Shown in pieces: positions 35,373-44,075 of a stretch of 64,000 bases of DNA. Source of the stretch: Oceanirhabdus seepicola (GTDB lineage: Bacteria; Bacillota; Clostridia; Clostridiales; Clostridiaceae); the NCBI RefSeq assembly GCF_023684385.1, contig NZ_JAGSOJ010000001.1:744001-808000 (forward strand), given 5' to 3'. Position numbers and translations under genes: made by a program. Under the pieces are notes generated by a model. The model was not told the DNA's origin and searched no databases. It saw only the letters and a program-made list of their open reading frames with translations. Numbering within the stretch: position 1 is the stretch's first letter; each line of letters begins with the position of its first letter.

Positions 35373-36347
35373 CACATCTTCAATAATATCTTCTAATTGA
35401 ATCATGTAAGATACCATATCATTAATATGTATTGATGATTCCTTAGAAATATCTATTGCTTTTTTTATTTCTATCACATTCTCTTCAGAGGTACTATTTA
35501 GCTTATTCAAAGATTCCATCATTACATTCAACTTAGAGTAATTAGAATGTATCAATGTTTCAATATCCTTCATTTCCTTAAGAGTTTCATCATTCGATTT
35601 CTTTACATTTTCAAAAGCTTTAAAAGTTTCTTCAGAAGCTTTATTTAAAGAATTCATTTTAAGCACATTTTGTTCCATCTGTTTTGTTAGATTATTAGTT
35701 TCCACATTTATATCTTTAACAGTATTCTCAATCTGTACAGAAGCTGTTGCAGTTTCTTCTGCTAACTTTCTTACTTCCTCTGCCACTACTGCAAATCCTC
35801 TTCCTGCATCCCCAGCTCTTGCAGCCTCTATACTTGCATTTAATGCCAACAAGTTTGTTTGAGAAGAAATCTGATTAATAATATCTGTAAACTTGTTTAT
35901 ACTAGATATTTTATTATTAAGTTCTTCAAAATCGCTGTTTAAATCACTAATATTATTGGCAATACCTATTATATCCTGTTTTAAATCATCCACCGTCTCA
36001 TTACCACGTACTATAACATCTTCACTGGTTTTAATACTTTCTTCTATTTTAAAAGTAACTTTCAAAACTTCTTCATTATCCTTTATAATGTTTGAAGTCA
36101 TAGTATCCTGCTCCTCAAACATTTCCATCTGTCTATTTAAATCCTCTACTATTCTTAAAATTTCTAGATTAAATTCAGTATTATTTTTAGAATTGTTATA
36201 TAAAGATTCATTCAATATTTTAACTAGATACTTTGAAGCAGCTCTTATCTCTTTATGTGAACTGGCAACTTTCCCCTCTTCTTCACCATTCTCTTTTACA
36301 TCTACTATTTCTTTATTTTTTCTTCTATTAAATATTTTTTTAAACAT
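35370..36347 (-). CDS. Soluble methyl-accepting chemotaxis-type signalling protein
   Basis: 325 residues without transmembrane segments. The C-terminal MCP signalling coiled coil contains the highly conserved hairpin tip [20 protein letters not shown] and [18 protein letters not shown], the CheA/CheW-binding region. The N-terminus is basic (RRKNKE) and then helical, without a recognised sensor domain. Its start overlaps the FIST gene stop in TAATG, so the FIST protein is the likely sensory partner and both are translated together. Its stop lies in the dispersed TAG repeat. It probably feeds into chemotaxis or another CheA-type pathway. Confidence 0.88.
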   Translation of the reverse strand: MFKKIFNRRKNKEIVDVKENGEEEGKVASSHKEIRAASKYLVKILNESLYNNSKNNTEFNLEILRIVEDLNRQMEMFEEQDTMTSNIIKDNEEVLKVTFKIEESIKTSEDVIVRGNETVDDLKQDIIGIANNISDLNSDFEELNNKISSINKFTDIINQISSQTNLLALNASIEAARAGDAGRGFAVVAEEVRKLAEETATASVQIENTVKDINVETNNLTKQMEQNVLKMNSLNKASEETFKAFENVKKSNDETLKEMKDIETLIHSNYSKLNVMMESLNKLNSTSEENVIEIKKAIDISKESSIHINDMVSYMIQLEDIIEDV

Positions 36348-37489
36348 TATTCAATTCCCCCTAAAGCTAATATTGTAAGAGTCTGATTCACATGCATTTT
36401 TCCAAATTGTTCTCCATATGAAGTAAATCCGCATAAAGAAGGAACATATTCATTAAATATATTTGTTAAATTACCTGTGATTTTTTTCTCTTTAAAATAA
36501 AGCGTTCTTAAGATACAATTGAATGCTATTACTAGCTTTAAGTTAGGAATTTTCTCTTTTACCTCGGATAAAGTTTCATGAAGACATTTTTCAGGGTCTT
36601 TCAACTCTAAAACATCCACTATAGCATTTGGAAGTATTTGAGAGTATAAAGTAATTGATTTATCTGAATTGATTTGAAATGGAGTTGCAATAAAAACCTC
36701 ATCTCCTATCAATCTTCCTAAAGGATTAATTGTAAAGTGCTTATCTAACTTATTTTCTTGAATTCCTAAAACTCTTGCATATTCAGTTGCCGCAGCTCTA
36801 CCATTAAACTCATAAATAATTCTCTTTCTAACATCCACCTTAGTTGCTGTCATTGTTATTCCAGATTGAGTAAAAATATTTTCTTTTTGAATATGAAAAG
36901 GTGCATCAGTTTTTACAAACGTCATCACACATCCGTTATTAATGACTTTTCCTTTATAGGAGATTAAAGTATTTTCAAACTTCAAATCGTCTCCAGCGGT
37001 TCCACCTAATATTTTAAAACTAGAATCCTTGATAACAGAGTATATTACTGACAATAACTTTTCTTCCATATTAAATAATCCATTAAATAATCCGATTCCA
37101 AATCCTTTATTAGATATATCTAATGAACTTGGATTTAATCCTATCTCTTTCATAGTTCCATATATTTTATCCTTATATAAAATAGGGTGTTTGTCCCCAT
37201 CTTCTATAAGTATACTTTTAACTTTCATTTCCTTTGAAGCGATAGATATTGCTAATAATCCATTATCGCCAAATCCTGTATTGCATAGTTCTCCTGATGT
37301 AGTCGTCCCTGTCACTTCACAGTCTGAAAATTTGTTATTAAATTCTTTTGATACAAACTCAAAATCATAAGTAGTAGAAGCAAAAAACATAACTAATTTT
37401 ATATCCCTTTGATCTATTTTTTCAATTATTTCTTTTACCGCCTCTTTTGTATTTTTATTTTTTGAATAATAAATTTTAGAATTCATCAT
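36347..37489 (-). CDS. FIST-domain sensory protein
   Basis: About 380 residues with FIST_N ([40 protein letters not shown]) followed by FIST_C ([48 protein letters not shown]). FIST proteins are predicted to sense small molecules such as amino acids and associate with MCPs or histidine kinases. Cytoplasmic. Start chosen at ATG 37489 (alternatively 37486) after GGAAGGGG; a frame to 37534 has no site. Coupled to the MCP gene by a 1-bp overlap. Confidence 0.85.
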   Translation of the reverse strand: MMNSKIYYSKNKNTKEAVKEIIEKIDQRDIKLVMFFASTTYDFEFVSKEFNNKFSDCEVTGTTTSGELCNTGFGDNGLLAISIASKEMKVKSILIEDGDKHPILYKDKIYGTMKEIGLNPSSLDISNKGFGIGLFNGLFNMEEKLLSVIYSVIKDSSFKILGGTAGDDLKFENTLISYKGKVINNGCVMTFVKTDAPFHIQKENIFTQSGITMTATKVDVRKRIIYEFNGRAAATEYARVLGIQENKLDKHFTINPLGRLIGDEVFIATPFQINSDKSITLYSQILPNAIVDVLELKDPEKCLHETLSEVKEKIPNLKLVIAFNCILRTLYFKEKKITGNLTNIFNEYVPSLCGFTSYGEQFGKMHVNQTLTILALGGIE

Positions 37490-37623
37490 TAGTCCCCTTC
37501 CATTTCCAGAAAACAAGTGTGTAAATAACTTCATTTTATAGTTACTATTATCATGTAAATTATAACATATTCATTATAAATCAACCACATATACATATTT
37601 TTACCTAATATTTTATTTGTTCT

Positions 37624-37782
37624 ATGACACAAACCACGTTAATATTATTTTTATTAGCATCAATTCCATGTATATTATCAACTGATATTCCTATAAATAT
37701 AGGAGAAATACTGGTTATATGGTTTGAAAGAACATTGTTAACACTGATAATTGTTGCACCAATTGCTCATATACTGTTTTAA
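37624..37782 (+). pseudogene. Possible DUF2798-like remnant, 52 codons
   Basis: A short frame encodes two hydrophobic stretches (TTLILFLLASIPCILS and TLLTLIIVAPIAHILF). The second, with IWFERTLLTLIIVAP, recalls the C-terminal half of DUF2798 membrane proteins. There is no ribosome site, so it is probably a truncated relic. It is followed by a strong terminator at 37811-37853. The remainder of 37535-37930 shows nothing else. Confidence 0.35.
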
Positions 37783-37810
37783 GTAAAGAAACAGTTTGTA
37801 CAGATAACTT

Positions 37811-37853
37811 AAAAAGGATTCATGGGATTTTAGAAGTCCCATGAATCCTTTTT
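37811..37853. terminator. Strong terminator hairpin
   Basis: AAAAAGGATTCATGGGA pairs perfectly with TCCCATGAATCCTTTTT. Confidence 0.85.
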
Positions 37854-37867
37854 ACATTATTTTATTT

Positions 37868-37912
37868 AATAAAAGAACCCCATGTACCCTCAAAAAACAC
37901 ATGAAGTTCCTC
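37868..37912 (-). terminator. Terminator of the Rpn-type gene
   Basis: On the minus strand GAACTTCATGT pairs imperfectly with ACATGGGGTTC and is followed by TTTTATT, just after the stop at 37931. Confidence 0.65.
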
Positions 37913-37930
37913 TTATATATTTCAAATAGT

Positions 37931-39033
37931 TTACTCTTCCCTCAATCTCTTTACTTCCTCTATTGAAATACCAACCTTTACCGAAATAATTTCATCATCT
38001 AGAATATCCAACAACTTTCTAGCAACCTCAATTTTTCCTTTTTCAATTCCTTGTTCAATCCCTTTTTCAATTCCTTTTTCAATTCCTCTTTCAATGCCTC
38101 TTTCAATTCCTCTTTTTAATCCTCGCTCCTCTGCTTTCCGTTCTTTTTCCTCAAAGAAAGCAGCTGTTGACCTTGCATCTAACCAGGCCTTCTCCCTTGC
38201 ATAATATTCCTGTTGCTTTATTTCATCTGCACTTAACTTCTTCAACCTATTCGTAGCCAATCTATACACCTCCTCTTTATCTGCCATTTCTAATAGTTCA
38301 GTATTCCTATTCTCTGCTGCATATTCTATAAATCTCAACCATTTATCAAGAGTTGTTTCATCCTTATTCTCTAATTTAAATTTAGGCAATTCTATATAGT
38401 GTATTTCCAAATCATCAACTAATAAAAAATCTTGCTCTTTTTCCTCAAGACAAGTTCAAATAAATAACAAGTCAGTATACTCGTCTATTTTGCAAACTAC
38501 TTCATCCTCGGAACCCACTGAGAGAACCACTATCAGCGGAACCCAACTCTTCGTATTTTGCAAAATATACTTCGAATCTTTGACTTGTTATTTATTTTCA
38601 CATGCCTAACCTTAAATATATTATGATAATTATCATTCTCCTTGAAAAGCTTAAAATCCAATAAACTAATAACAACACATTTCTTCAAATTTATATACTT
38701 ACCTGCATTAGATATAGTCTCACCATATAAACGACTCCAATAATATAATGATCTCTTTCTGAAATCATTCATCTCATTGATTTGGACCTCTATATCAAAC
38801 AGTTCATCATCTTGATTTCTAACCTTTAAATCCATAATAGAAAGTTTATCATCCTGGTATTTCTTATTATTATACGGATTAAGATGAACTATTTCAACTA
38901 TTTCCTTCCCCTCTGGTGGTTTAATAATAGCATTAATTAAGCTTTTTAATATAATTTTACTTTCCTTCTCATCCGATCCAAACAACTCTTTAAAAGCAAA
39001 ATCTACCATTGGGTTCATTAGTTTATTCTCCAT
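37931..39033 (-). pseudogene. Rpn/PD-(D/E)XK transposase-type nuclease gene, split by a MITE-like insertion
   Basis: The 5' part (39033-38606) encodes an Rpn-family N-terminus: NPMVDFAFKELFGSDE, then LSIMDLKVRNQDDELFDIEVQI, which holds the D..ExQ-type nuclease core. The 3' part (from about 38448 to 37931) continues with EEKEQDFLLVDDLEIHYIEL and ends in a tandem G-I-E-K/R repeat typical of the family tail. In between, about 150 bp with terminal inverted repeats brings in stop codons. The family promotes recombination and DNA cleavage. Two shorter frames remain (39033-38533 and 38410-37931), so a shortened nuclease might still be made. ATG 39033 has AGAGG eight bases upstream. Confidence 0.85.
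38458..38597. mobile_element. MITE-like insertion in the Rpn gene
   Basis: AAATAAATAACAAGTCA (38458-38474) and TGACTTGTTATTTATTT (38581-38597) are perfect 17-bp inverted repeats. Between them lie a TTTTGCAAA palindrome on each side and two CGGAACCCA direct repeats. It has no transposase gene. The outer boundary may extend to about 38448-38606; TTAGGCATGTGAAAATAA at its end also occurs alone near 43340-43357. Confidence 0.75.
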
Positions 39034-39205
39034 TGTCATTACCTCTTTCATTTATATTAAAAGAACTTTTGTTCTCTTTGTTTATATTATTGACTTCGTT
39101 TTATAAGAATAAACGTTCTGCAAAGCAAGTTACATGTACTATTTTCATCATCAATTTTTTACATTCGTTCTCTCTTCATATCATGTAATATTCTACCTTC
39201 TCAGT

Positions 39206-39240
39206 AAAAATACCACCCTAATTTATTAGAGTGGTATTTT
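39206..39240 (-). terminator. Terminator of the 219-residue gene
   Basis: AAAATACCACTCTAATAAAT forms a hairpin with its complement on the minus strand, ending in TTTTT. Part of the dispersed 3' repeat unit. Confidence 0.8.
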
Positions 39241-39254
39241 AATTCTATCATTTT

Positions 39255-39285
39255 CTACTAATTTCGGGTGGTGACAGTCCCCCTA
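39255..39285 (-). repeat. 3'-end TAG repeat, copy E
   Basis: Minus-strand TAGGGGGACTGTCACCACCC then GAAATTAGTAG. The TAG is the stop codon of the 219-residue gene. Confidence 0.85.
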
Positions 39286-39942
39286 CAATACTTTCTCGTT
39301 TTGTTCTTTATAGTATTCATTATCAGTAAAATATCTACAATGATTTTTGACATCTTCTAATATTTCCTTAAATGATAAGTAAATATCTTGCTTGTGTGTA
39401 TGCATTTTATGTTTTTTTCTATCTCTTACATCTAATCTTTCCAGCTTATTTACATGTTCTACTAAGAACTTATTTTTATATTCATCTATCTCAACAAAAA
39501 ACTCATCATGTTGTGTTGTTAAAGTAATTGTAGAAGCAAGTACCTTAAAGTTTATAGTGAAATTTAACTCTTTAATCATTTGCTCTATTTCTTCTTGGGT
39601 TGGAAATTCAATTATCTTTTCATTTTCATCAACCCCACTTTTGTTTAACCCTAGTTTTAGATAAGTTTGGATTAACCTTTTAATTTGATTTATATTCATA
39701 TTATTATTGTTTATGTTCCCTTTTACATCTACTATAACTTTTTCAACTTCATCTGTTATGATTTTAAAATTTCCAAAACTATAAATACTTTTGCCATTTT
39801 CTTTCTTTTCAACTTTCTCACAAACTTCAATGAAACTTGTAAGTCTTTTCTTTAATGTTTCGCTGCAAATCGCCTTTGGTAAAGACATATTTATTTTTTT
39901 GTTTACTATATTAGTAATTTCATAAATTCGTAAGTCATTCAC
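39283..39942 (-). CDS. Unknown protein, third gene of accessory cluster
   Basis: 219 residues, not recognised. Charged, mixed helix/strand, with an asparagine-rich stretch (NINNNNMNINQIK) and no signal peptide or membrane segment. The C-terminus contains HKMHTHKQDIYLSFKEIL. The start is GTG preceded by GGGGGGG. It lies 121 bp after the coiled-coil gene and 1.1 kb downstream of the possible nuclease gene on the same strand, so the three may form one unit. The stop codon is provided by the dispersed TAG repeat, which may have changed the natural C-terminus. Confidence 0.65.
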   Translation of the reverse strand: MNDLRIYEITNIVNKKINMSLPKAICSETLKKRLTSFIEVCEKVEKKENGKSIYSFGNFKIITDEVEKVIVDVKGNINNNNMNINQIKRLIQTYLKLGLNKSGVDENEKIIEFPTQEEIEQMIKELNFTINFKVLASTITLTTQHDEFFVEIDEYKNKFLVEHVNKLERLDVRDRKKHKMHTHKQDIYLSFKEILEDVKNHCRYFTDNEYYKEQNEKVL

Positions 39943-40063
39943 ATTTAGTCCCCCCCATTTTTGAAATTTCTTCTTTATATATCAATTCTTGTGATTTATC
40001 AAAATCCAAGAGATTATTAATTTATTTTCATTAACCATATCTTCATAGTTTAAATAATGAGCT

Positions 40064-40999
40064 TTAATGTAAACTAAAGTAAATCGCTATCCCGATTATA
40101 CCTATTGCTAATGCAGAAACTGATCCAATTAAATATCTTTTTAATTTTTTTATAGCTTTATTATTTACATTTATATTATCCCTTGATTCATTTGCACGGT
40201 CTACCAATATTGAAATATCATTCCTAACATTTAGTATTTCTCTTTTGTTATTTTGAATATCCTCTCTCAACAAAGTCGCAACTTGATTTAATTGATTGAT
40301 TCTTTCATCATTTTTTTTACTCATTGAATTAGCATTTTCAATATTAATCTTTAGTATATCTATTTTCTCTTTTATACTATTTTGGCTCTGACTAATATCC
40401 CCAGTTAATTTATTATTCATCTTCACCATAGTATCATTCTCTTGAACTATCTTACTAAGTTTTTTAACTTCATCTATTGTTTTTTCGCTTATCTCAATTA
40501 TTCTTTCATTTCCCTTTTGATTAATATCTTTATGTACATTTCTCAATGAATTATAATTTTCTTCTTTTATTTTTTTTCCCATATCCTGTACTTTCTTATA
40601 GTTATCTTCTGATAGTTTACTTATATTTGATTCTACTTCACTTAAATAATCTTTTACTTCATTATTACTTTTTTGAATAGTTATAAGAGCATTTGCTACA
40701 TCTAATTGAGTTGCTTCTTTTTTTCTTAATTCATCCATCTTTTTCTTCAATTTCATATCCATAAGATTTATAATCTCCTTTTCTATATGTGATTCCCTTT
40801 CTCGCCCATCTTTGTTTATCTTAGCTAATTCTAAATTCACTTGTAAGACCTTTATTCGTGCATCTATTTTTTCTTCCTCAGACATTCCCTCATATATACT
40901 TTTATTTAATTCATCTTCTAATTTCGATATTTTATTAATATTATCTATTTTTTTTATTCCACCTCTTACAAGATTAATAGCAGCTCCTAAAAATGGCAT
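40064..40999 (-). CDS. Tail-anchored coiled-coil protein, unknown
   Basis: 311 residues. The N-terminus is slightly hydrophobic (PFLGAAINLVRGGIKKID). Residues about 20-285 are heptad-rich helix (long runs of Lys/Glu/Ile with NEVKDYLSEVESNISKLSED). The protein ends in a single membrane segment (YLIGSVSALAIGIIGIAIYF, about 289-308) with only a few residues after it. It resembles no enzyme I know. It starts 12 bp after the 407-residue gene, with AGGAGGGG upstream. A structural or membrane-tethering role in this accessory cluster is a guess. Confidence 0.7.
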   Translation of the reverse strand: MPFLGAAINLVRGGIKKIDNINKISKLEDELNKSIYEGMSEEEKIDARIKVLQVNLELAKINKDGRERESHIEKEIINLMDMKLKKKMDELRKKEATQLDVANALITIQKSNNEVKDYLSEVESNISKLSEDNYKKVQDMGKKIKEENYNSLRNVHKDINQKGNERIIEISEKTIDEVKKLSKIVQENDTMVKMNNKLTGDISQSQNSIKEKIDILKINIENANSMSKKNDERINQLNQVATLLREDIQNNKREILNVRNDISILVDRANESRDNINVNNKAIKKLKRYLIGSVSALAIGIIGIAIYFSLH

Positions 41000-41011
41000 C
41001 TACATCCCCTC

Positions 41012-42226
41012 CTAACTATTGAACCCCATATAAGGTCCTATTAATGTATTAACATCCATTCCTGATTTCAAAGATTTTTCAAATATTCTTTTGGAAGTTA
41101 CCCGCTTTGACAAACTTTCCATTTTAACTCTATCTTTTTCATTCATATTCTTAAATATTGATTTTACCGCTTTAGATGCTATTAATCCAACTCCTAATGA
41201 AGCTATTCCATCAAGAAAATCTACCACCTCAGCGCCATCACCCAATACATCTAAAAAATCAAGACCATCTAATGCATCACCTAAAAAACTTACCACTTCT
41301 AATCCTGTAAGCAAATCCACTACTTCTGCACCTAATGCAACATAACTTCCATATTCAAGTGTTTGTAATCCAACATTCACAACTGAATTGAATCCTTTTC
41401 CGATTGTTCCTATATATCTATTATCTGAACTGTTTGCTGCCTTAGCTAACCAGCTAGCTACGGATGCCAACAACATAGGATTTATATCAAATCCCTCTTC
41501 TAATCCCATCTCGCCAAAATCTATAAAACCATCTACTATACCAGTAGCAATTCCAGCTTTCATAACTCTTTTCTGTTTTTCTGGCTTGTCCTTAAATATA
41601 TCAAGTAACGCTAAGTATCCTCCAGCTGCAAAACCACTTAATATATCTGGCATTATATCTCCAAACTCTTCGAATAATGTACTAGTATCCTGTATACTCA
41701 CCATGCTCTGCACACTCTGATTTTGAAGTTCTACATATTCAAGTAAATCATCATCCAACCCTTCAAGTCCTAACTCATCAAGAGTACTTTTAACCTGGAA
41801 ATCTAATGTATCATTACTTATCCCAGTACTTTCAATACCCAGTTCCTGTGCTACCTCATCAGTTGCCATAACATCTATATGTGGATATTTTTCCATATGT
41901 TCTCTAACATATTCTGATGATCCTGTAGCTTTTAATTGTACCTCTGTAACCTCACCAGTTATTTCATTGGTCAACCTAATATCACTTCCTGGATGATTGG
42001 TTTCCCCAAAAAGTTCAGCTGTTATATCATCTCCATCATTATTTTCAATGTATTCATATTCTAATTCATGAGCAATGCCCTTAACATTATTCACCACACC
42101 TTGAGCTTGTGAACCATCATATTGACTTAAAAACTTTTCAATATCATCGAATGATGCATTCTCACTCAAATCTGTGGTGGATCTTATAAGTGCCTCTTTT
42201 ACAAATTCATTTATAGTATCTTCCAT
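41012..42226 (-). CDS. Possible PD-(D/E)XK-type nuclease with hydrophobic C-terminal domain
   Basis: About 404 residues. Numbering from the upstream GTG at 42235, the N-terminal part has HELEYE (Glu57, Glu59), PGSDIRL (Asp85) and EVQLK (Gln100-x-Lys102). The order E-D-QxK is that of some restriction and Holliday-junction PD-(D/E)XK folds, and AHELEYEYIEN resembles the helix that opens such domains. The C-terminal 230 residues are hydrophobic and Gly/Leu/Asp-rich (FLGDALDGLDFLDVLGDGAE), reminiscent of pore-forming or scaffold segments. ATG 42226 follows AGGTG by six bases. The nuclease call is an inference from motif spacing only. Confidence 0.6.
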   Translation of the reverse strand: MEDTINEFVKEALIRSTTDLSENASFDDIEKFLSQYDGSQAQGVVNNVKGIAHELEYEYIENNDGDDITAELFGETNHPGSDIRLTNEITGEVTEVQLKATGSSEYVREHMEKYPHIDVMATDEVAQELGIESTGISNDTLDFQVKSTLDELGLEGLDDDLLEYVELQNQSVQSMVSIQDTSTLFEEFGDIMPDILSGFAAGGYLALLDIFKDKPEKQKRVMKAGIATGIVDGFIDFGEMGLEEGFDINPMLLASVASWLAKAANSSDNRYIGTIGKGFNSVVNVGLQTLEYGSYVALGAEVVDLLTGLEVVSFLGDALDGLDFLDVLGDGAEVVDFLDGIASLGVGLIASKAVKSIFKNMNEKDRVKMESLSKRVTSKRIFEKSLKSGMDVNTLIGPYMGFNS

Positions 42227-42363
42227 AGTTTTCACCTACATTTTTTAGTGTAATTTATATATTTTATGTATAATATAACATACTTACTTTGTCTGATTTT
42301 GTATTATTTTGCAGACGTATTTAAAAATCACAAATACCTTTCAAATGGTTTTATTGAAAAGAA

Positions 42364-42408
42364 AAACTATGAAAATACCCTCATAGCAGCATTTTCATAG
42401 CTTTCCTT
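42364..42408 (-). terminator. Terminator of the FtsZ-like gene
   Basis: CTATGAAAAT pairs with ATTTTCATAG, with a T-rich minus-strand tail. A nearly identical hairpin lies at 62506-62548. Confidence 0.8.
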
Positions 42409-42423
42409 TACATTTATCCTCAT

Positions 42424-43299
42424 CTATTTCACAACTGTCAATCTCCTTATATCCTCATACCCAGAAGTTATAATAACCACTTTCACGCCTTCCACACTCT
42501 CGTCTATTACAGCTCCAAATATAATATTTGCCTCTTCCATTGCAGCTTCTTGAACTAATTCTGCTATTTCATTTATTTCCAAAAGGCCAAGATCTATACC
42601 TGCTGTTATATTTAATATTATACTTTTAGCTCTATGAATAGGCTCACATAATAATGGACTTGAAAGAGCTTCCTTTGCAGCTTTTGCAGCTCTATTGTCT
42701 CCTATGGCATTTCCTATTCCTACATATGATAAAGCATTTCCATTTAGAATGACTTTTACATCTGTTGTATCAAGATTCACTATCCCAGGTAAAGTTATTA
42801 AATTAATAATTCCACCAACTACATCTTCTAGAGCTTTATTAGATAATTCTTTTAACTCTTCTAAAATTATATCTCCATTAATTAATTTTTCATTATCAAT
42901 TAATATCAAATTATCAATCTGATTCTTAAGATATTTAATTTGATGATTGAAATACTTTCTTTTTTCTACATCTTCAATTAACGCTGGCTTAATTCCTACT
43001 CCAACCGTATGTACATTTTCATTCTTACACATTTGAATTGCATTATGAACTAATTTTAATTGTTCTTCTCCTGATGTTATCGTTACAAATGAGATATCCG
43101 AACTACGAACAGCTTGGACTATTTCTTCTTTATTAGATTTTTCTTTCACATCAATCTCATTAAAATCTTTCAGATTAAATAACGAAACAGTATCAATATT
43201 CTCAAATATATTATTTAAGGTATTATATTCATTTTCACCACAGCATAAAATTGTAATTTCAGCAATCACATCTAATTGCTCTTTAAAATTCATCATCAT
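42424..43299 (-). CDS. FtsZ-like protein lacking GTP-binding loops
   Basis: 291 residues aligned by eye to the FtsZ core. The second half is unmistakable: LITLPGIVNLDTTDV (T7 loop NxDxxD as Asn175, Asp177, Asp180), GIGNAIGDNRAAKAAKEALSSPL, INEIAELVQEAAMEEANIIFG. In the first half the nucleotide loops are gone. The T1 loop GGGGGN is replaced by CCGENEYN (about 19-26), and the GGGTGTG tubulin signature by TSGEE (about 75-79). The C-terminal FtsA-binding tail is missing. It therefore probably cannot bind GTP but could offer a T7 face to another FtsZ. It stands in an accessory region, divergent from an ImmR/ImmA-like pair. ATG 43299 follows AAAGGGG. Confidence 0.82.
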   Translation of the reverse strand: MMMNFKEQLDVIAEITILCCGENEYNTLNNIFENIDTVSLFNLKDFNEIDVKEKSNKEEIVQAVRSSDISFVTITSGEEQLKLVHNAIQMCKNENVHTVGVGIKPALIEDVEKRKYFNHQIKYLKNQIDNLILIDNEKLINGDIILEELKELSNKALEDVVGGIINLITLPGIVNLDTTDVKVILNGNALSYVGIGNAIGDNRAAKAAKEALSSPLLCEPIHRAKSIILNITAGIDLGLLEINEIAELVQEAAMEEANIIFGAVIDESVEGVKVVIITSGYEDIRRLTVVK

Positions 43300-43420
43300 T
43301 TTTACCCCTTTCCTATTTCAGAAATGTAATGTTCTTGATTATTTTCACATGCCTAATCTGTTATATAAAATTTTTCAACACATATTATTACCGCCTTTCT
43401 ATCAAAGATTAAATATCTAA

Positions 43421-43574
43421 TTTCATCTTACAAAAACACTTTACGCCTTTTACTCTTAGTTTACAAATGCACTTTACGCCTTTTACGCCTACAAAATCAG
43501 AATATCTGCCTATATCTTACTAATTCTGCTTTTTACGTCTTTTTATTGACTCAAAGGCGTAATTGGCGTAATAT
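43421..43574 (+). promoter_or_regulatory. Promoter and repeated operator of the HTH/ImmA pair
   Basis: TTGACT (43546-43551), 17-bp spacer, TAATAT (43569-43574). The spacer contains GGCGTAATTGGCGTAA, two direct GGCGTAA units. Upstream, CACTTTACGCCTTTTAC occurs twice (about 43438 and 43470), with a further TTTTACGCC. The GGCGTAAA motif in both orientations suggests cooperative binding by the HTH protein and autorepression, and possible control of the divergent FtsZ-like gene. Confidence 0.7.
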
Positions 43575-43597
43575 ATATATGTGTAAGGAGGTCTATT

Positions 43598-44050
43598 ATG
43601 TTAAGCAAAAAAGAAATAGGTTTAAAAATAAAAGAAGCCCGTTCTATAAAAAGCAAAGAGGTTGGCTTTAGATACACAGGCCAAAATCTAGCTGATGAAT
43701 TAAAAATTTCTAGGAGTTTTTTAGGAGATATAGAATCTGGTCGAAAATCTGCACCTGAATATATTCTTGAAAATATAATAAAAATCTGTAACCTTGATTT
43801 AAATTATTTTCAAGGCACTATAATAGATAATTATCCCAAAGATACAAATAATGAATCTGATAATAATGCAAATAATAGCGAATATTCATTTACCACAGCA
43901 AAAGAAGCAATGAAATTCATTCTTTCACAACCTGTTATTATGGGATATGGTGGTTTTGATATTAAACAAATGTCTTCAGATGAACTAATAGAATTCGCAA
44001 ACGATTTATTACATCAATTAAAGTTATTAAGTTACAAATATAAAAAATAA
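43598..44050 (+). CDS. XRE-family regulator, ImmR-like
   Basis: 150 residues. HTH_XRE at about 5-65: EIGLKIKEARSIKSKEVGFR, LADELKISRSFLGDIESGRK. The second half is an acidic linker and a short helical tail (TSSDELIEFANDLLHQLKLL-like region). AAGGAGG precedes the ATG. It is followed 25 bp later by an ImmA/IrrE metallopeptidase, the pairing in which the protease cleaves the repressor on a signal (ICEBs1, phages). GGCGTAA repeats in its promoter are the likely binding sites. Confidence 0.85.
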   Translation: MLSKKEIGLKIKEARSIKSKEVGFRYTGQNLADELKISRSFLGDIESGRKSAPEYILENIIKICNLDLNYFQGTIIDNYPKDTNNESDNNANNSEYSFTTAKEAMKFILSQPVIMGYGGFDIKQMSSDELIEFANDLLHQLKLLSYKYKK

Positions 44051-44075
44051 TTTTATTTGAATTTAGGAGGAGTTT

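Noticed and set aside
38060..38130. CRISPR-like short repeats
   Set aside because: The 12-bp units are contiguous and in frame (GIEK repeat) with no spacers. No CRISPR array is present in the window.
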